NCBI RefSeq assembly: GCF_001039355.2
Contig: NW_019775618.1
Coordinates: 249,701 to 288,682 of the forward strand
Origin: Lingula anatina
Taxonomy: Eukaryota > Brachiopoda > Lingulata > Lingulida > Lingulidae
Reading direction: 5' to 3'
DNA length: 38,982 nucleotides
Shown here piece after piece: positions 1-9,654 of this stretch. The translations under genes and the position numbers were made by a program. The notes under the pieces were generated by a model. That model made no database searches and was not told the origin of the DNA. It saw only the letters and a program-made list of their open reading frames with translations. Each line of letters begins with the position of its first letter. The stretch's first letter is position 1.

Positions 1-410
1 ATCTTTAACAGTTAGCTCTGGTACCACCAAGGTAAGAGTGATATCTTTAATTGTTAGCTCTGGCACCACCAAGGTAAGAGTGATATCTTTAATTGTTAGC
101 TCTGGCACCACCAAGGTAAGAGTGTATCTTTAACAGTTAGCACTGGTACCACCAAGGTAAGAGTGTATCTTTAACATTTAGCTCTGGTACCACCAATTAA
201 GGTAAGAGTGATATCTTTAACTGTTAGCTCTGGTACCACCAAGGTAAGAGTTATATCTTTAACAGTTAGCTCTGGTACCACCAAGGTAAGAGTTATATCT
301 TTAACAGTTAGCTCTGGTACCACCAAGGTAAGGGTGATGTCTTTAGCTCTGGTACCACCAAGGTAAGAGTGATATCTTTAACAGTTAGCTCTGGTACCAC
401 CAACTTTGTT
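1..410 (+). repeat. Exon-plus-donor minisatellite, long version
   Basis: About ten tandem copies of a ~42-base unit, read as agttagctctggtaccacc, then aaggtaagagtg, then atatctttaac. The unit is the end of the penultimate SPTLC1 exon plus the start of its intron. Nine copies carry aaggtaag, which matches the 5' splice-site consensus. Units vary by point changes (cagt/ttgt, ggta/ggca), a 4-base insertion near 197 and one shortened unit near 340-355. The array runs off the left edge, so the true copy number is unknown. Confidence 0.95.
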
Positions 411-494
411 TTGAATTATATTTTGTATTTTACAAAGTCATGTCATTTGTTTGGATAAAGTTGGTAAAGTAACCTTCATTTTTCTTCTTTCCAG

Positions 495-585
495 TATTCG
501 TGTAGCTGTCAGTGTAGAACTGACAGAAGAAGAAATACAAAATGTTGCCCGTGTCATCAAGCAAGTGTGTGAATCCACATTTTGA
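495..585 (+). CDS. SPTLC1: SPTLC1 terminal exon, contig A version
   Basis: This is the same exon as 5269-5359. Acceptor tctttccag is followed by T (completing a serine codon) and 29 codons IRVAVSVELTEEEIQNVAR...CESTF with TGA at 583-585. The two versions differ by a few bases, and only Arg/Gly in NVA(R/G) changes the protein. The preceding exon lies left of the window, because the window opens inside the minisatellite that follows that exon. It is probably the second haplotype of one gene and not a paralogue, because the overlap ends at the single N at 4672. Confidence 0.9.
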
Positions 586-840
586 ACAGTCTAATCCATC
601 TGGACATTCATCCTAAAATTTTAGAATTAAATCTAAGATTTTTTTCTACATTTATACAGTTTGATATGACTCTGCTTCTTTGTGATTACTTTGCATCATT
701 TGAAACATTTATAAGATAATTGATTGCCGCATTGAGAATAAACGGAATTTTTATAACATTTTGTGTGTTAGAGAATACATACTCATGTTAATAAAGTCTA
801 AGAACTAAGTTATACATTTTGTATGTTTGGTGAAGAATGT
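586..840 (+). other. SPTLC1: SPTLC1 3' UTR, contig A version
   Basis: Sequence after the TGA. AATAAA at 737-742 is followed 14 bases later by a GU-rich stretch (ttttgtgtgttag), and a second AATAAA lies at 790-795 before ttttgtatgtttggtg. Either could set the 3' end, giving a UTR of roughly 170-240 bases. This is inferred from motifs only. Confidence 0.6.
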
Positions 841-2309
841 TTATCAGTCTTGAGTTGTCCATGGCTCTTCACTTAACATAATTGGTTTTAAAAATTGCGT
901 GTTAAAACAATTGTTGAGGAAACAAAATTGCCCTTAGTGTACTTAAAGATGTGATACAAATTATCAATTAGTGTTTCATCAAAGTGAATAGATATGGAGA
1001 CCTCCATCGTTAAAGCCGTCCACATTCACAGAATGTGTTAGGTGTGCCACAATCACGATTGAGAACTGCTGGCACAATTTGTTCTCCGTACCATAAGTTC
1101 TAACTGCCAATCAGACCCCAGCTGAATGTTGACATCAATATATATACATAAAATCTCACAGTGCAAAAAAGTGTAAAGTGTAAAAAACATCTGTGAAAAG
1201 TCGCTATGTGGCCCTGGTAGATAGTAATTAGTTACAAGGGCAGTATCTCACTTTTTTTTTTAGATCTCTCTCGTTCAGACCCCCTCCAACACTCCATCCG
1301 TGGTCTCGAATTACTATTTTATTTTTCTGTACAACAAATAAAATTGAAAATGGTTTTAAAAGTATGACAAAGTTACAGATTACTTATAAGCAACAATCCT
1401 GCATTTTAAGACAAGAAATTTACCTGCTTTGTTTTTTATTTGTAAAAATGAAATAAAAAACAAAAATTACTCCAATATGTAATAACTTGATATGACGGAA
1501 ATAAGTTTGCAGCTATTGTCTGAAAACAAGAAAATCCATTTACGACCCATTTCATTGGCTATTTATTTTTTGGAAGAGAAAAAAAACTTGGTTTCACTTT
1601 CCCATTCCGTTTCATCATATTCGGGTCACAAGGAGAAGATAATCGTGCACCAATCTATCAAGAGATACTTATAAGAATGTATTTGAGATAAAAATCACCG
1701 TGTCGCTTAGTTTGGGTTAAAGAAAAAAATTACAATCCCTCGAAACTGAAAATAAGTTTATTTTAAGCGGACGAAAACCAACTTCGCAATGATACAGGTT
1801 TACTCATCGGTCATGAGACGTTATTTCCTCAAGATATTTCCGCTGAGAATCTGGCGATTTCATGACTGAAAAAAACTGTTAAATTAACAAGCAAATACAT
1901 CAACCAACATATGTAAATAAATTACATGGAAAGTGACGAAATATCTGTTACAGAACTATCTTTGAGTACATGAGATGTGGGAAAATGAATGGCTAAATTA
2001 ATGGGGTCTGTATTTTTCCTATCTTGGGTTGTTTCATTTTTGCCAATTGGAAGACTAGAATGGCTAGGCGTTATTTTCTTTTATATCTTAAAAGATTATT
2101 TTAAGTGAACAAATAAATATTTTATCTAAATTTTTCTAATGTAAGTGAAGGTCTGGAGAGAATGAATATTAGTTAATTAAGTTATTTCTTCCGATGCGAT
2201 TTAGAAATGAGTTCATATTTTGTGTACTGCGAGAGCATTTTTGATCGAAAAATATTGGTATATTAGCCCAATCATACCCTATGTATAAAGACAGAACATG
2301 GTTAATTGT

Positions 2310-2335
2310 TTGTGTGTGTGTGTGTGTGCGTGTGT
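2310..2335 (+). repeat. (GT)n microsatellite
   Basis: About 13 GT units with one CG interruption. The matching position in copy B (about 7126-7142) carries ctcttttttttctttggtg instead, a further structural difference between the versions. Confidence 0.85.
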
Positions 2336-4671
2336 CATTGCTAAAGCCCATAACACAAAACGGCGAGTCTTCAAAAGTAAGGAATCTCGTGTGAAGGCAT
2401 ATGAAAACAGCGAAACAAAAAGGCTAAGCGTGCGTAGCAACATTGGTATATTATCAAGGAAGTAAAATTAGTCTTTTGGGTTTATTTCTTGCTATGTTTT
2501 CAGTAATCTACTGTGTTCTTCAACCGCATTACAATGTTTCTTCCTCTATTAATTACTTTTAGTTTGTCTTTAGACAAAGATGTTTTGTTTTTATTAATCT
2601 TAACTTTGTTATAGGTTTTTAACAGTCACGAGAAAAAACTATGACACAACAAAATATTAGTTTCCCTTTGGATCCGTACACACACACAAAAAAATCCCAG
2701 TGAATAATCTCAAAAGAAAAATAACTTTAAGAAACCACCATATGCATATTTATAAGGTAAACGCCCACAAGGTTGAACAAAACCTTATATGGAATCGACC
2801 GGAATTGGATTGGTAAACACTTCGGGTCATAGGATCAATACGGCCGTTCAAGTGCAGCAATTTCATTTGGAAACAAAGTCGTATATTTAAAAGATTAAAC
2901 TAGTAATGACAAGGCTTTGACGGGTGCTCTAAGAACACGCGTTTTTCTATGCCTTTGTTTTCTCTGAAAACTCTGTTCATTGCGGAAAGCCTTTATTGCA
3001 TTCTCCACTTTGAATAGTAGATGAATAGTACTCCCTCACAAAAGACAGAATCGACCCATTTACCTGTATGAGTAGCCGAGCCGAACACGTGACCCAAAGG
3101 TAAATAGTAAACGTCATCATTTACATACATATCAGCTGAGAGTATACGGAAATATAACCCAGTCACGTTGTAAGGGAACTAGAGCGCAGTCCATAACTGA
3201 ATGAGCGACGGTAACAGGAGAAACGGTGGTAAGCCTTTGACATTTTTTGTGAAAATACTGATTTATAGTTTGTGAAAGTTGATAAGTGGATTGATCATTG
3301 AAAGAGGGCCTTAGAAAAGTGGCCTGTGACTGTCATTTCTGTCCCTTGTCACCGTAACGGACGAGGTGGACAAGGTACACTGTTGGCGCTATACGAGGTT
3401 GACGACACACTTTATAGAGATAATGGGCACGGCGGTTGACTTGCACAGTACTGTGGTAAAACATTAAGCCAAGACGTGGATGGCTGAATATTAAGCCGTT
3501 TTGAATGATATGTGATAAGCCAGAAGCCCATTATAGCCATAAAGCACCTGTAGTTATAATATCTTTTCTCTTTGTAATTACACAGTCAAATCTCGTGTAA
3601 CTTTGATTAACAAAACATTACAATTATTGATAATTAGATAGAAATCGGCCTATTAAGTATAATATAAAAGGCCAGAACTTCATTTAAATTAACAACCTCA
3701 TTAACTACAATGACAGACAATTGCGGGATTCAGGTGTGGATGGTCAGTATGGTGAGAGTGAATGAGTAAGAGAATATGGTAATATTAGAGCTGATAACAA
3801 GTGAAATCCCAGTGAGTGTAGTACAGATGGGCCCTGATAGTAACCCTGCCTTGCGCCATCACCACATCCTTTAGCTCATCCTCAGGGGAGGGGAAAGGGG
3901 GGCTAAACACTAAATCACCTGTTTGTAAGGTGTAATTGGCCAAACTAGAACATGTCTGTATTCATAGGCAGTGTATTACACGTAGTATAATTGCTGTGCA
4001 GCCTATGCTCCGGTGGTTAATTAAGCCGAGTCATCTGTATTACATTAGCACTGGGTTGGCTGACAGCGCATCGAGGGTTTGAAATCTCAGTTACGACTGG
4101 CTGCGCAAGGGTGCACCTTATAGTTTCTCGTGACAAGGCGCACTGTAGATCACCGTGAAAAGTCACCCCAGCCTTGACAGCGTAACACCTCTCACCCTCT
4201 CTCTGTCATTGTGACTCCCCTCGCTTTGTTAAAGAAAACGCCATGGGCATTGATATCCATAATGTTGGAGGGACATTTATTATCCGAGACTTGACATCTG
4301 AGGGATGATGTCAGACACTGTGGTTATAGTTTAGAATAAAACCAGCTCCAGCGTTTTAATGTCCAGTAGATACGAGAGCTGCACCCAGTCCACCTCTACC
4401 AGTCTCTGTTGCTGTCCGCGTCGTGCCTGGACGGCTTGGAATATCGATCCTAATCCTAACACGGCGGAAAGTTTTCATAGCTTTTCTTATGCCCTCATTG
4501 AGCTAGACACCTTACCTGCGGTCATTGTTGTTTCATTTTCCATGCTCGCACTGAGCCGCGTACAGGTAGGTACAGGTAACGTTCTCACTCCTTAAATCAT
4601 GATTTTTACAGGCCGTCTCATTGTGTTAATGTGAATTTGTTAAAATTTGTTAGACGCTAACCATAAATATG

Positions 4672-4672
4672 N
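4672..4672. other. Single-N contig join 1
   Basis: An isolated N separates the end of copy A from the intron sequence before the SPTLC1 exon at 4700. Sequence left of it recurs at 5035-9481. Confidence 0.85.
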
Positions 4673-4699
4673 CCTGTGTCTCCCATACATCACCTTCAG

Positions 4700-4762
4700 C
4701 TGGCCAGACCTTCAGACAACAGGATGGAAGACGCCAGGAGACTTCAACAGATTGTGGATGGG
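4700..4762 (+). CDS. SPTLC1: SPTLC1 third-last exon
   Basis: This is a 21-codon exon, phase 0 to phase 0, with acceptor accttcag before 4700 and donor gtaaga after 4762. It encodes LARPSDNRMEDARRLQQIVDG. The LQQIVD core is the family-conserved part; the first eight residues are a variable linker. Contig B begins only 27 bases before it. Confidence 0.9.
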
Positions 4763-5359
4763 GTAAGACAAAGAAATGGTTGACTAGTAATGGGTTATTT
4801 TAATCTTAATATTCCAATAGTTGCAAAAATTTGGAAAGTTCGATGGCAACAAAAATATTTTCCTATGTCAGATTATCATAATTGGTATAGGACTTATCCT
4901 CAATTTTTATGTTACTTATGTAGTCTAGCTTACCCCTCTTGATAATAGATTCTAAAAATGTATAACTTGATTTTCCAGGCCTATGCAAGTGGTGTAGCTC
5001 TTACTCTGGCCAGATATCTGGAGTCTGAAGAGTTAGCTCTGGTACCACCAAGGTAAGGGTGATATCTTTAACAGTTAGCTCTGGTACCACAAAGGTAAGG
5101 GTGATATCTTTAACAGTTAGCTCTGGTACCCCAAAGGTAAGGCTGATATCTTTAACAGTTAGCTCTGGTACTGCCAGTTTTGTTCTTGATTTTACTTTTT
5201 ATTTTACAAAGTCATTTCATTTGTTTGGATAATGTCAGTTGATTTACCTTCATTTTTCTTCTTTCCAGTATTCGTGTAGCTGTTAGTGTAGAACTGACAG
5301 AAGAAGAAATACAAAATGTCGCTGGTGTCATCAAGCAAGTGTGTGAATCCACATTTTGA
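4700..5359 (+). CDS. SPTLC1: Serine palmitoyltransferase subunit 1, last three exons (contig B version)
   Basis: These exons encode the C-terminus of the long-chain-base subunit 1 of serine palmitoyltransferase, the ER-membrane enzyme that condenses L-serine with palmitoyl-CoA in the first step of sphingolipid synthesis. Exons read 4700-4762, 4979-5052 and 5269-5359, all with AG acceptors and GT donors and consistent phases (0, 0, then a serine codon split 2+1). The translation contains ARRLQQIVDG, then ALTLARYLESEELALVPPS, then IRVAVSVELTEEEIQNVAG, ending CESTF and TGA. From memory of the family this aligns without gaps to the human SPTLC1 tail (LLQEIVDQ, ALTQARYLEKEEK, PPPSIRVVVTVEQTEEELE). 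SPTLC1 lacks the catalytic PLP lysine, and this tail is the small C-terminal domain of the aminotransferase fold. Upstream exons are not in this contig, which starts at 4673 inside an intron. The first half of the final intron is a minisatellite. Confidence 0.93.
4979..5052 (+). CDS. SPTLC1: SPTLC1 penultimate exon, with donor at head of minisatellite
   Basis: This is a 74-base exon, starting in phase 0 and ending with two bases of a split serine codon. It encodes AYASGVALTLARYLESEELALVPP plus AG. Its last ~19 bases and the first ~20 intron bases form the unit of the minisatellite that follows, so the authentic donor at 5053 is the first of several near-identical donors. Confidence 0.92.
5034..5180 (+). 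repeat. Exon-plus-donor minisatellite, short version
   Basis: This is the same repeat as 1-410, but with about 3.5 units. The first overlaps the real exon end and donor (5053), two more full units carry aaaggtaag, and a degenerate unit ends near 5180. It shows how the array arose: tandem duplication across an exon/intron border. Confidence 0.93.
5269..5359 (+). CDS. SPTLC1: SPTLC1 terminal exon, contig B version
   Basis: Acceptor ctttccag precedes 5269. The first base completes the split serine codon, then 29 codons run to TGA at 5357-5359. It differs from the copy at 495-585 in protein at one residue (NVAG here, NVAR there). Confidence 0.92.
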
Positions 5360-5660
5360 ACAGTCTAATCCAGCTGGACATTCATCCTAAACTTTTAGAA
5401 TTAAATCTAAGATGCTTTTTCTACATTTATACTGTTTGATATGACTCTTTTTATTTTTATTTTTTTATTTTTTTTTATTTATTTATTTTTTTTTTTGATG
5501 ACTTTGCAGAAAAAATAAAGATATGGTCCTCAAGCTCTCTGTATTTGCAAACATTGATAAGATAATTGATTGCTGCATTGAGAATAAACGGAATTTTTAT
5601 ATTTTTTGTGTCAAAGAACATATATGTTCATAAGGTCTAAGAACTAAGTGATACTTTGTA
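5360..5660 (+). other. SPTLC1: SPTLC1 3' UTR, contig B version
   Basis: This is the counterpart of 586-840. AATAAA lies at 5583-5588, with ttttttgtgtc downstream. A T-rich simple repeat (5448-5497) is inserted here and absent from the other version. It is followed by an extra AATAAA near 5513 that could create a version-specific poly(A) site. Confidence 0.55.
5448..5497 (+). repeat. T-rich simple repeat
   Basis: About 50 bases made almost only of T with scattered A (ttttta, tttatt units). Copy A at the corresponding place has ordinary sequence (ctgcttctttgtgattac), so this is an expansion in one version. Confidence 0.85.
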
Positions 5661-7590
5661 TGTGCGTGTGTACGGTGAAGAACATTTATCAGTCTCGACT
5701 TATACATGGCTCTTCACTAAAGAATTGATTTTATAAATTACGTTGTTGAAACAATTGTTGTGGGGACAAAATTGACTTAAGTGTTCTTAAAGATGTGATA
5801 CATATTATTAACTAATGATATTAATGTTTTGAATAGAAATTAATGTTTTGTTAAAATGAATGGACATTATTTGTCAAAATAAATAGGAGACCCTAAAGAC
5901 CTCTGGCGTTACGCGGTCTGTATTTTCAGAATGTGTTAGGTGCGCCGTCATCACAATTGAGTATTGCTGGCACAATTTGCTCTCGGTATCGTAAGTTATA
6001 ATTCCCAATCAGACCCCAGCTGAATGTTGCCATCAATTCAATTCTTACATAAAATCTCACTGTACAAAAAAGTACATAGCATCAGTCAAAAACATGTCTT
6101 ACAACTAATAAAATTGAAAATGGTTTCAAAAGTATGACAAAGTTACATATTATTTATAAGCAACAATCTTGCATTTTGAAACAAGTAATTTACCTGTTTT
6201 GTCTTTTAGTTTAAAACTTGAAATAGAAAAAATTACTCCAGAATAGTTATGTAATTATATTCCGGAAATAAGTTTACAGCTATTATCTGAAAACAAGGAA
6301 ACCAATTAAGACTCATTTCATTGGCTATTTATTTCTTAGGACAGAAAAAATCATAAGTGGTTTCACTTTCCCATTCCGTTTCATCATATTTATGTCAAAA
6401 GGAGAAGATGATCGTTTACTACTCTATCAAGAGATACTTTTAGATTATACTTGAGATAAAGATACTGTGTCGCTTAGATCGGGTTGCAGAAAAAAGCTGC
6501 AATCCCTCGAAACTGAAAATCAGTTTATTTAAAGCGGACGAAAACCAACTTCGCAATGATACAGGTTTACTCATCGGTCATGAGACGTTATTTCCTCAAG
6601 ATATTTCCGCTATGAATCTGCCGATTTCATGACATCGGAAAAAACTTAGTGTTAAATCAAGGAGTTATAACTCCTTTGTTAAATAAACAAGCAAGTACAT
6701 CAACCAATGTATGTAAATAAATCAGATGGAAAGTGAGGAAATGTCTGTTACGGAACTATCTTTGAGTACCTGAGATATGTGGGGAAATGAATGGCTAAAT
6801 TAATGGGGTCTGTATTTTTCCTCATTTTGGGTTGTTTCATTTTTGCCAATTGGAAAACTAGAATGGCTAGGCGTTATTTTCTTTTATATGTTCAAAGATC
6901 AACAAGATGAACAAATAAATAATAATAAATAATAAATATTTGATTTAAATTGTTCTAATGTAAGTGAAGGTCTGGAGAGAATGAATATTAATTAATTAAG
7001 TTATTTCTTCCAATGCGATTTAAAAATGGGTTGATATTTTGTGTACTTTGAAAGCATTTTTGATCGAAAAATATTGGTGTATTAGCCCAATCATACCTCA
7101 TGTATAAAGACAGAATATAGTAACTCTTTTTTTTCTTTGGTGTCTTTGTTAAAGCCCATAACACGAAACGGCGAGTCTTCAAAAGTAAGGAATCTCGTGT
7201 GAAGGCATTTGAAAACAGCGAAACAAAAAGGCTAAGCGTGCGTAACAACATTGGTATATTATCAAGGAAGTAAAATGAGTCTTTTGGGTTTATTTCTTGC
7301 TATGTTTTCAGTAATCTACTGTGTTCTTCAACCGCATTACAATGTTTCTTTCTCTATTAATTACTTTTAGTTTGTCTTTAGACAAAGATGTTTTGTTTTT
7401 ATTAATCTTAACTTTGTTATAGGTTTTTAACAGTCACGAGAAAAAACTATGACACAACAAAATATTAGTTTCCCTTTGGATCCGTACACACACACACAAA
7501 AATCCCAGTGAATAATCTCAAAAGAAAAATAACTTTAAGAAACCACCATATGCATATTTATAAGGTAAACGCCCACAAGGTTGAACAAAA

Positions 7591-7612
7591 CCTTATATGG
7601 AATCGACCGGAA
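7591..7612 (+). promoter_or_regulatory. Candidate serum-response-type element: CArG box plus ETS site
   Basis: CCTTATATGG (7591-7600) fits the SRF consensus CC(A/T)6GG exactly. Six bases later, CCGGAA (7607-7612) is an ETS core of the ternary-complex-factor type. The same pair is in copy A at 2783-2804. It lies about 3.25 kb upstream of the kinase start codon and 2.2 kb downstream of SPTLC1. Function is inferred from motifs only, and a 10-mer of this class can arise by chance. Confidence 0.35.
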
Positions 7613-9482
7613 TTGGATTGGTAAACACTTCGGGTCATAGGATCAATACGGCCGTTCAAGTGCAGCAATTTCATTTTGCAAACAAAGTCGTATATTTAAA
7701 AGATTAAACTAGTAATGACAAGGCTTTGACGGGTGCTCTAAGAACACGCGTTTTTCTATGCCTTTGTTTTCTCTGAAAACTCTGTTCATTGCGGAAAGCC
7801 TTTATTGCATTCTCCACTTTGAATAGTAGATGAATAGTACTCCCTCACAAAAGACAGAATCGACCCATTTACCTGTATGAGTAGCCGAGCCGAACACGTG
7901 ACCCAAAGGTAAATAGTAAACGTCATCATTTACATACATATCAGCTGAGAGTATACGGAAATATAACCCAGTCACGTTGTAAGGGAACTAGAGCGCAGTC
8001 CATAACTGAATGAGCGACGGTAACAAGAGAAACGGTGGTAAGCCTTTGACATTTTTTTAGTGAAAATACTGATTCATAGTTTGTGAAAGTTGATAAGTGG
8101 ATTGATCATTGAAAGAGGACCTTAGAAAAGTGGAGTGTGACTGTCATTTCTGCCCCTTGTCACCGTAACGGACGAGGTGGACAAGGTACACTGTTGGCGC
8201 TATACGAGGTTGACGACACACTTTATAGAGATAATGGGCACGGCGGTTGACTTGCACAGTACTGTGGTAAAACATTAAGCCAAGACGTGGATGGCTGGAT
8301 ATTAAGCCGTTTTAAATGATATGTGATAAGCCAGAGGCTCTTTACAGCCATAAAGCACCTGTAGTTATAATATCTTTCCTCTTTGTAATTACACAGTCAA
8401 ACTTCGTGTAACTTTGATTAATAAAACATTACAATTATTAGATAATTAGATAGAAATCGGCCTATCAAGTATAATATAAAAGGTCAGAACTTCATACGAA
8501 TTAATGACCTCATTAACTACAATGACAGACAATAGCGGGATTCAGGTGTGGATGGTCAGTATGGTGAGAGTGAATGAGTAAGAGAATATGGTAATATTAG
8601 AGCTGATAACAAGTGAAATCCCAGTGAGTGTAGTACAGATGGGCCCTGATAGTAACCCTGCCTTGCGCCATCACCACATCCTTTAGCTCATCCTCAGGGG
8701 AGGGGAAAGGGGGGCTAAACACTAAATCACCTGTTTGTAAGGTGTAATTGGCCAAACTAGAACATGTCTGTATTCATAGGCAGTATATTACACATAGTAT
8801 AATTGCTGTGCAGCCTATGCTCCGGTGGTTAATTAAGCCGAGTCATCTGTATTACATTAGCACTGGGTTGGCTGACAGCGCATCGAGGGTTTGAAATCTC
8901 AGTTACGACTGGCTGCGCAAGGGTGCACCTTATAGTTTCTCGTGACAAGGCGCACTGTAGATCACCGTGAAAAGTCACCCCAGCCTTGACAGCGTAACAC
9001 CTCTCACCCTCTCTCTGTCATTGTGACTCCCCTCGCTTTGTTAAAGAAAACGCCATGGGCATTGATATCCATAATGTTGGAGGGACATTTATTATCCGAG
9101 ACTTGACATCTGAGGGATGATGTCAGACACTGTGGTTAGTTCAGAATAAAACCAGCTCCAGCTTTTTAATGTCCAGCAGGTAAGGGAGCTGCACCCAGTC
9201 CACTTCTGCCAGTCTCTGTTGCTGTTCGCGTCGTGCCTGGACGGCTTGGAATATCGATCCTTATCCTAACACGGCGGCAAGTTTTCATAGCTTTTCTTAT
9301 GCCCTCATTGAGCTAGACACCTTACCTGCGGTCATTATTGTTTCATTTTCCATGCTCGCGCTGAGCCGCGTACAGGTGGGTACAGGTAACGTTCTCACTC
9401 CTTAAATCATGATTTTTACAGGCCGTCTCATTGTGTTAATGTGAATTTGTTAAAATTTGTTAGACGCTAACCATAAATTTGC

Positions 9483-9648
9483 AGAAGCGGATTTAGGCCG
9501 TCTTCTGGGTCTTCCGGAAGACGGTCAGATTTTCAAGTTTACATGGACGGGTATCTAATTTTTTTCTGTCGGAAGACGGTCAAAAATGAGGATGGATAAC
9601 AGAGATAATTAGGAAGAATGTCAGAAAATATCTCTGGATCCGCCCCCG
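9483..9648. mobile_element. Candidate small non-autonomous DNA transposon (MITE)
   Basis: The 166-base segment starts agaagcggatttagg and ends ctggatccgcccccg. The reverse complement of the end reads cgggggcggatccag, giving imperfect terminal inverted repeats. It is flanked by a direct repeat ATTTGC (9477-9482 and 9649-9654), as expected of a target-site duplication. Inside, gaagacggtc occurs twice and ccgtcttc/gaagacgg can form a stem. There is no coding capacity. Ends with GGGCGGATCCAG are reminiscent of hAT-type elements, but hAT duplications are 8 bases, and only six match here. Confidence 0.5.
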
Positions 9649-9654
9649 ATTTGC

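Larger units (their letters stand above)
1..4671 (+). repeat. Direct copy A of a ~4.5-kb segment (probable unmerged haplotype contig)
   Basis: Collinear with 5035-9481 over its full length. It ends at ccataaatatg immediately before the isolated N at 4672, and the matching bases in the other copy are 9471-9481. Identity is low and indel-rich from about 600 to 2330, then nearly perfect from about 2340 to 4671. The non-exonic part (841-4671) holds no exon I can recognise. A (GT)n microsatellite is at 2310-2335 and is missing from the other copy. Confidence 0.93.
5035..9481 (+). repeat. Direct copy B of the ~4.5-kb segment
   Basis: Collinear partner of 1-4671. Outside the SPTLC1 exon and UTR (5660-9476) I see no coding exon. 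The stretch lies between SPTLC1 and the polo-like kinase and includes the CArG/ETS pair at 7591-7612 and an E-box CACGTG near 7885. After 9482 the sequence continues into a candidate transposon, which copy A does not reach. Confidence 0.93.

Noticed and set aside
1-410. Regular ~42-base repeats resembling a CRISPR array
   Set aside because: There are no unique spacers: the whole unit repeats, it derives from an SPTLC1 exon/intron border, and the genome is animal.
4050-4115. tRNA- or SINE-like B box (gggtttgaaatctcag)
   Set aside because: No matching A box at the right spacing, no cloverleaf and no poly(A) or short tandem tail.
4359-4595. A 78-codon plus-strand frame in the SPTLC1 downstream region
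   Set aside because: The near-identical copy at about 9158-9394 breaks the frame, no family is recognised and no splice context supports it.
1-9481. True tandem duplication of the SPTLC1 3' end
   Set aside because: Possible, but copy A ends exactly at an N, and two more N positions in the window show the same pattern. Unmerged contigs are simpler.
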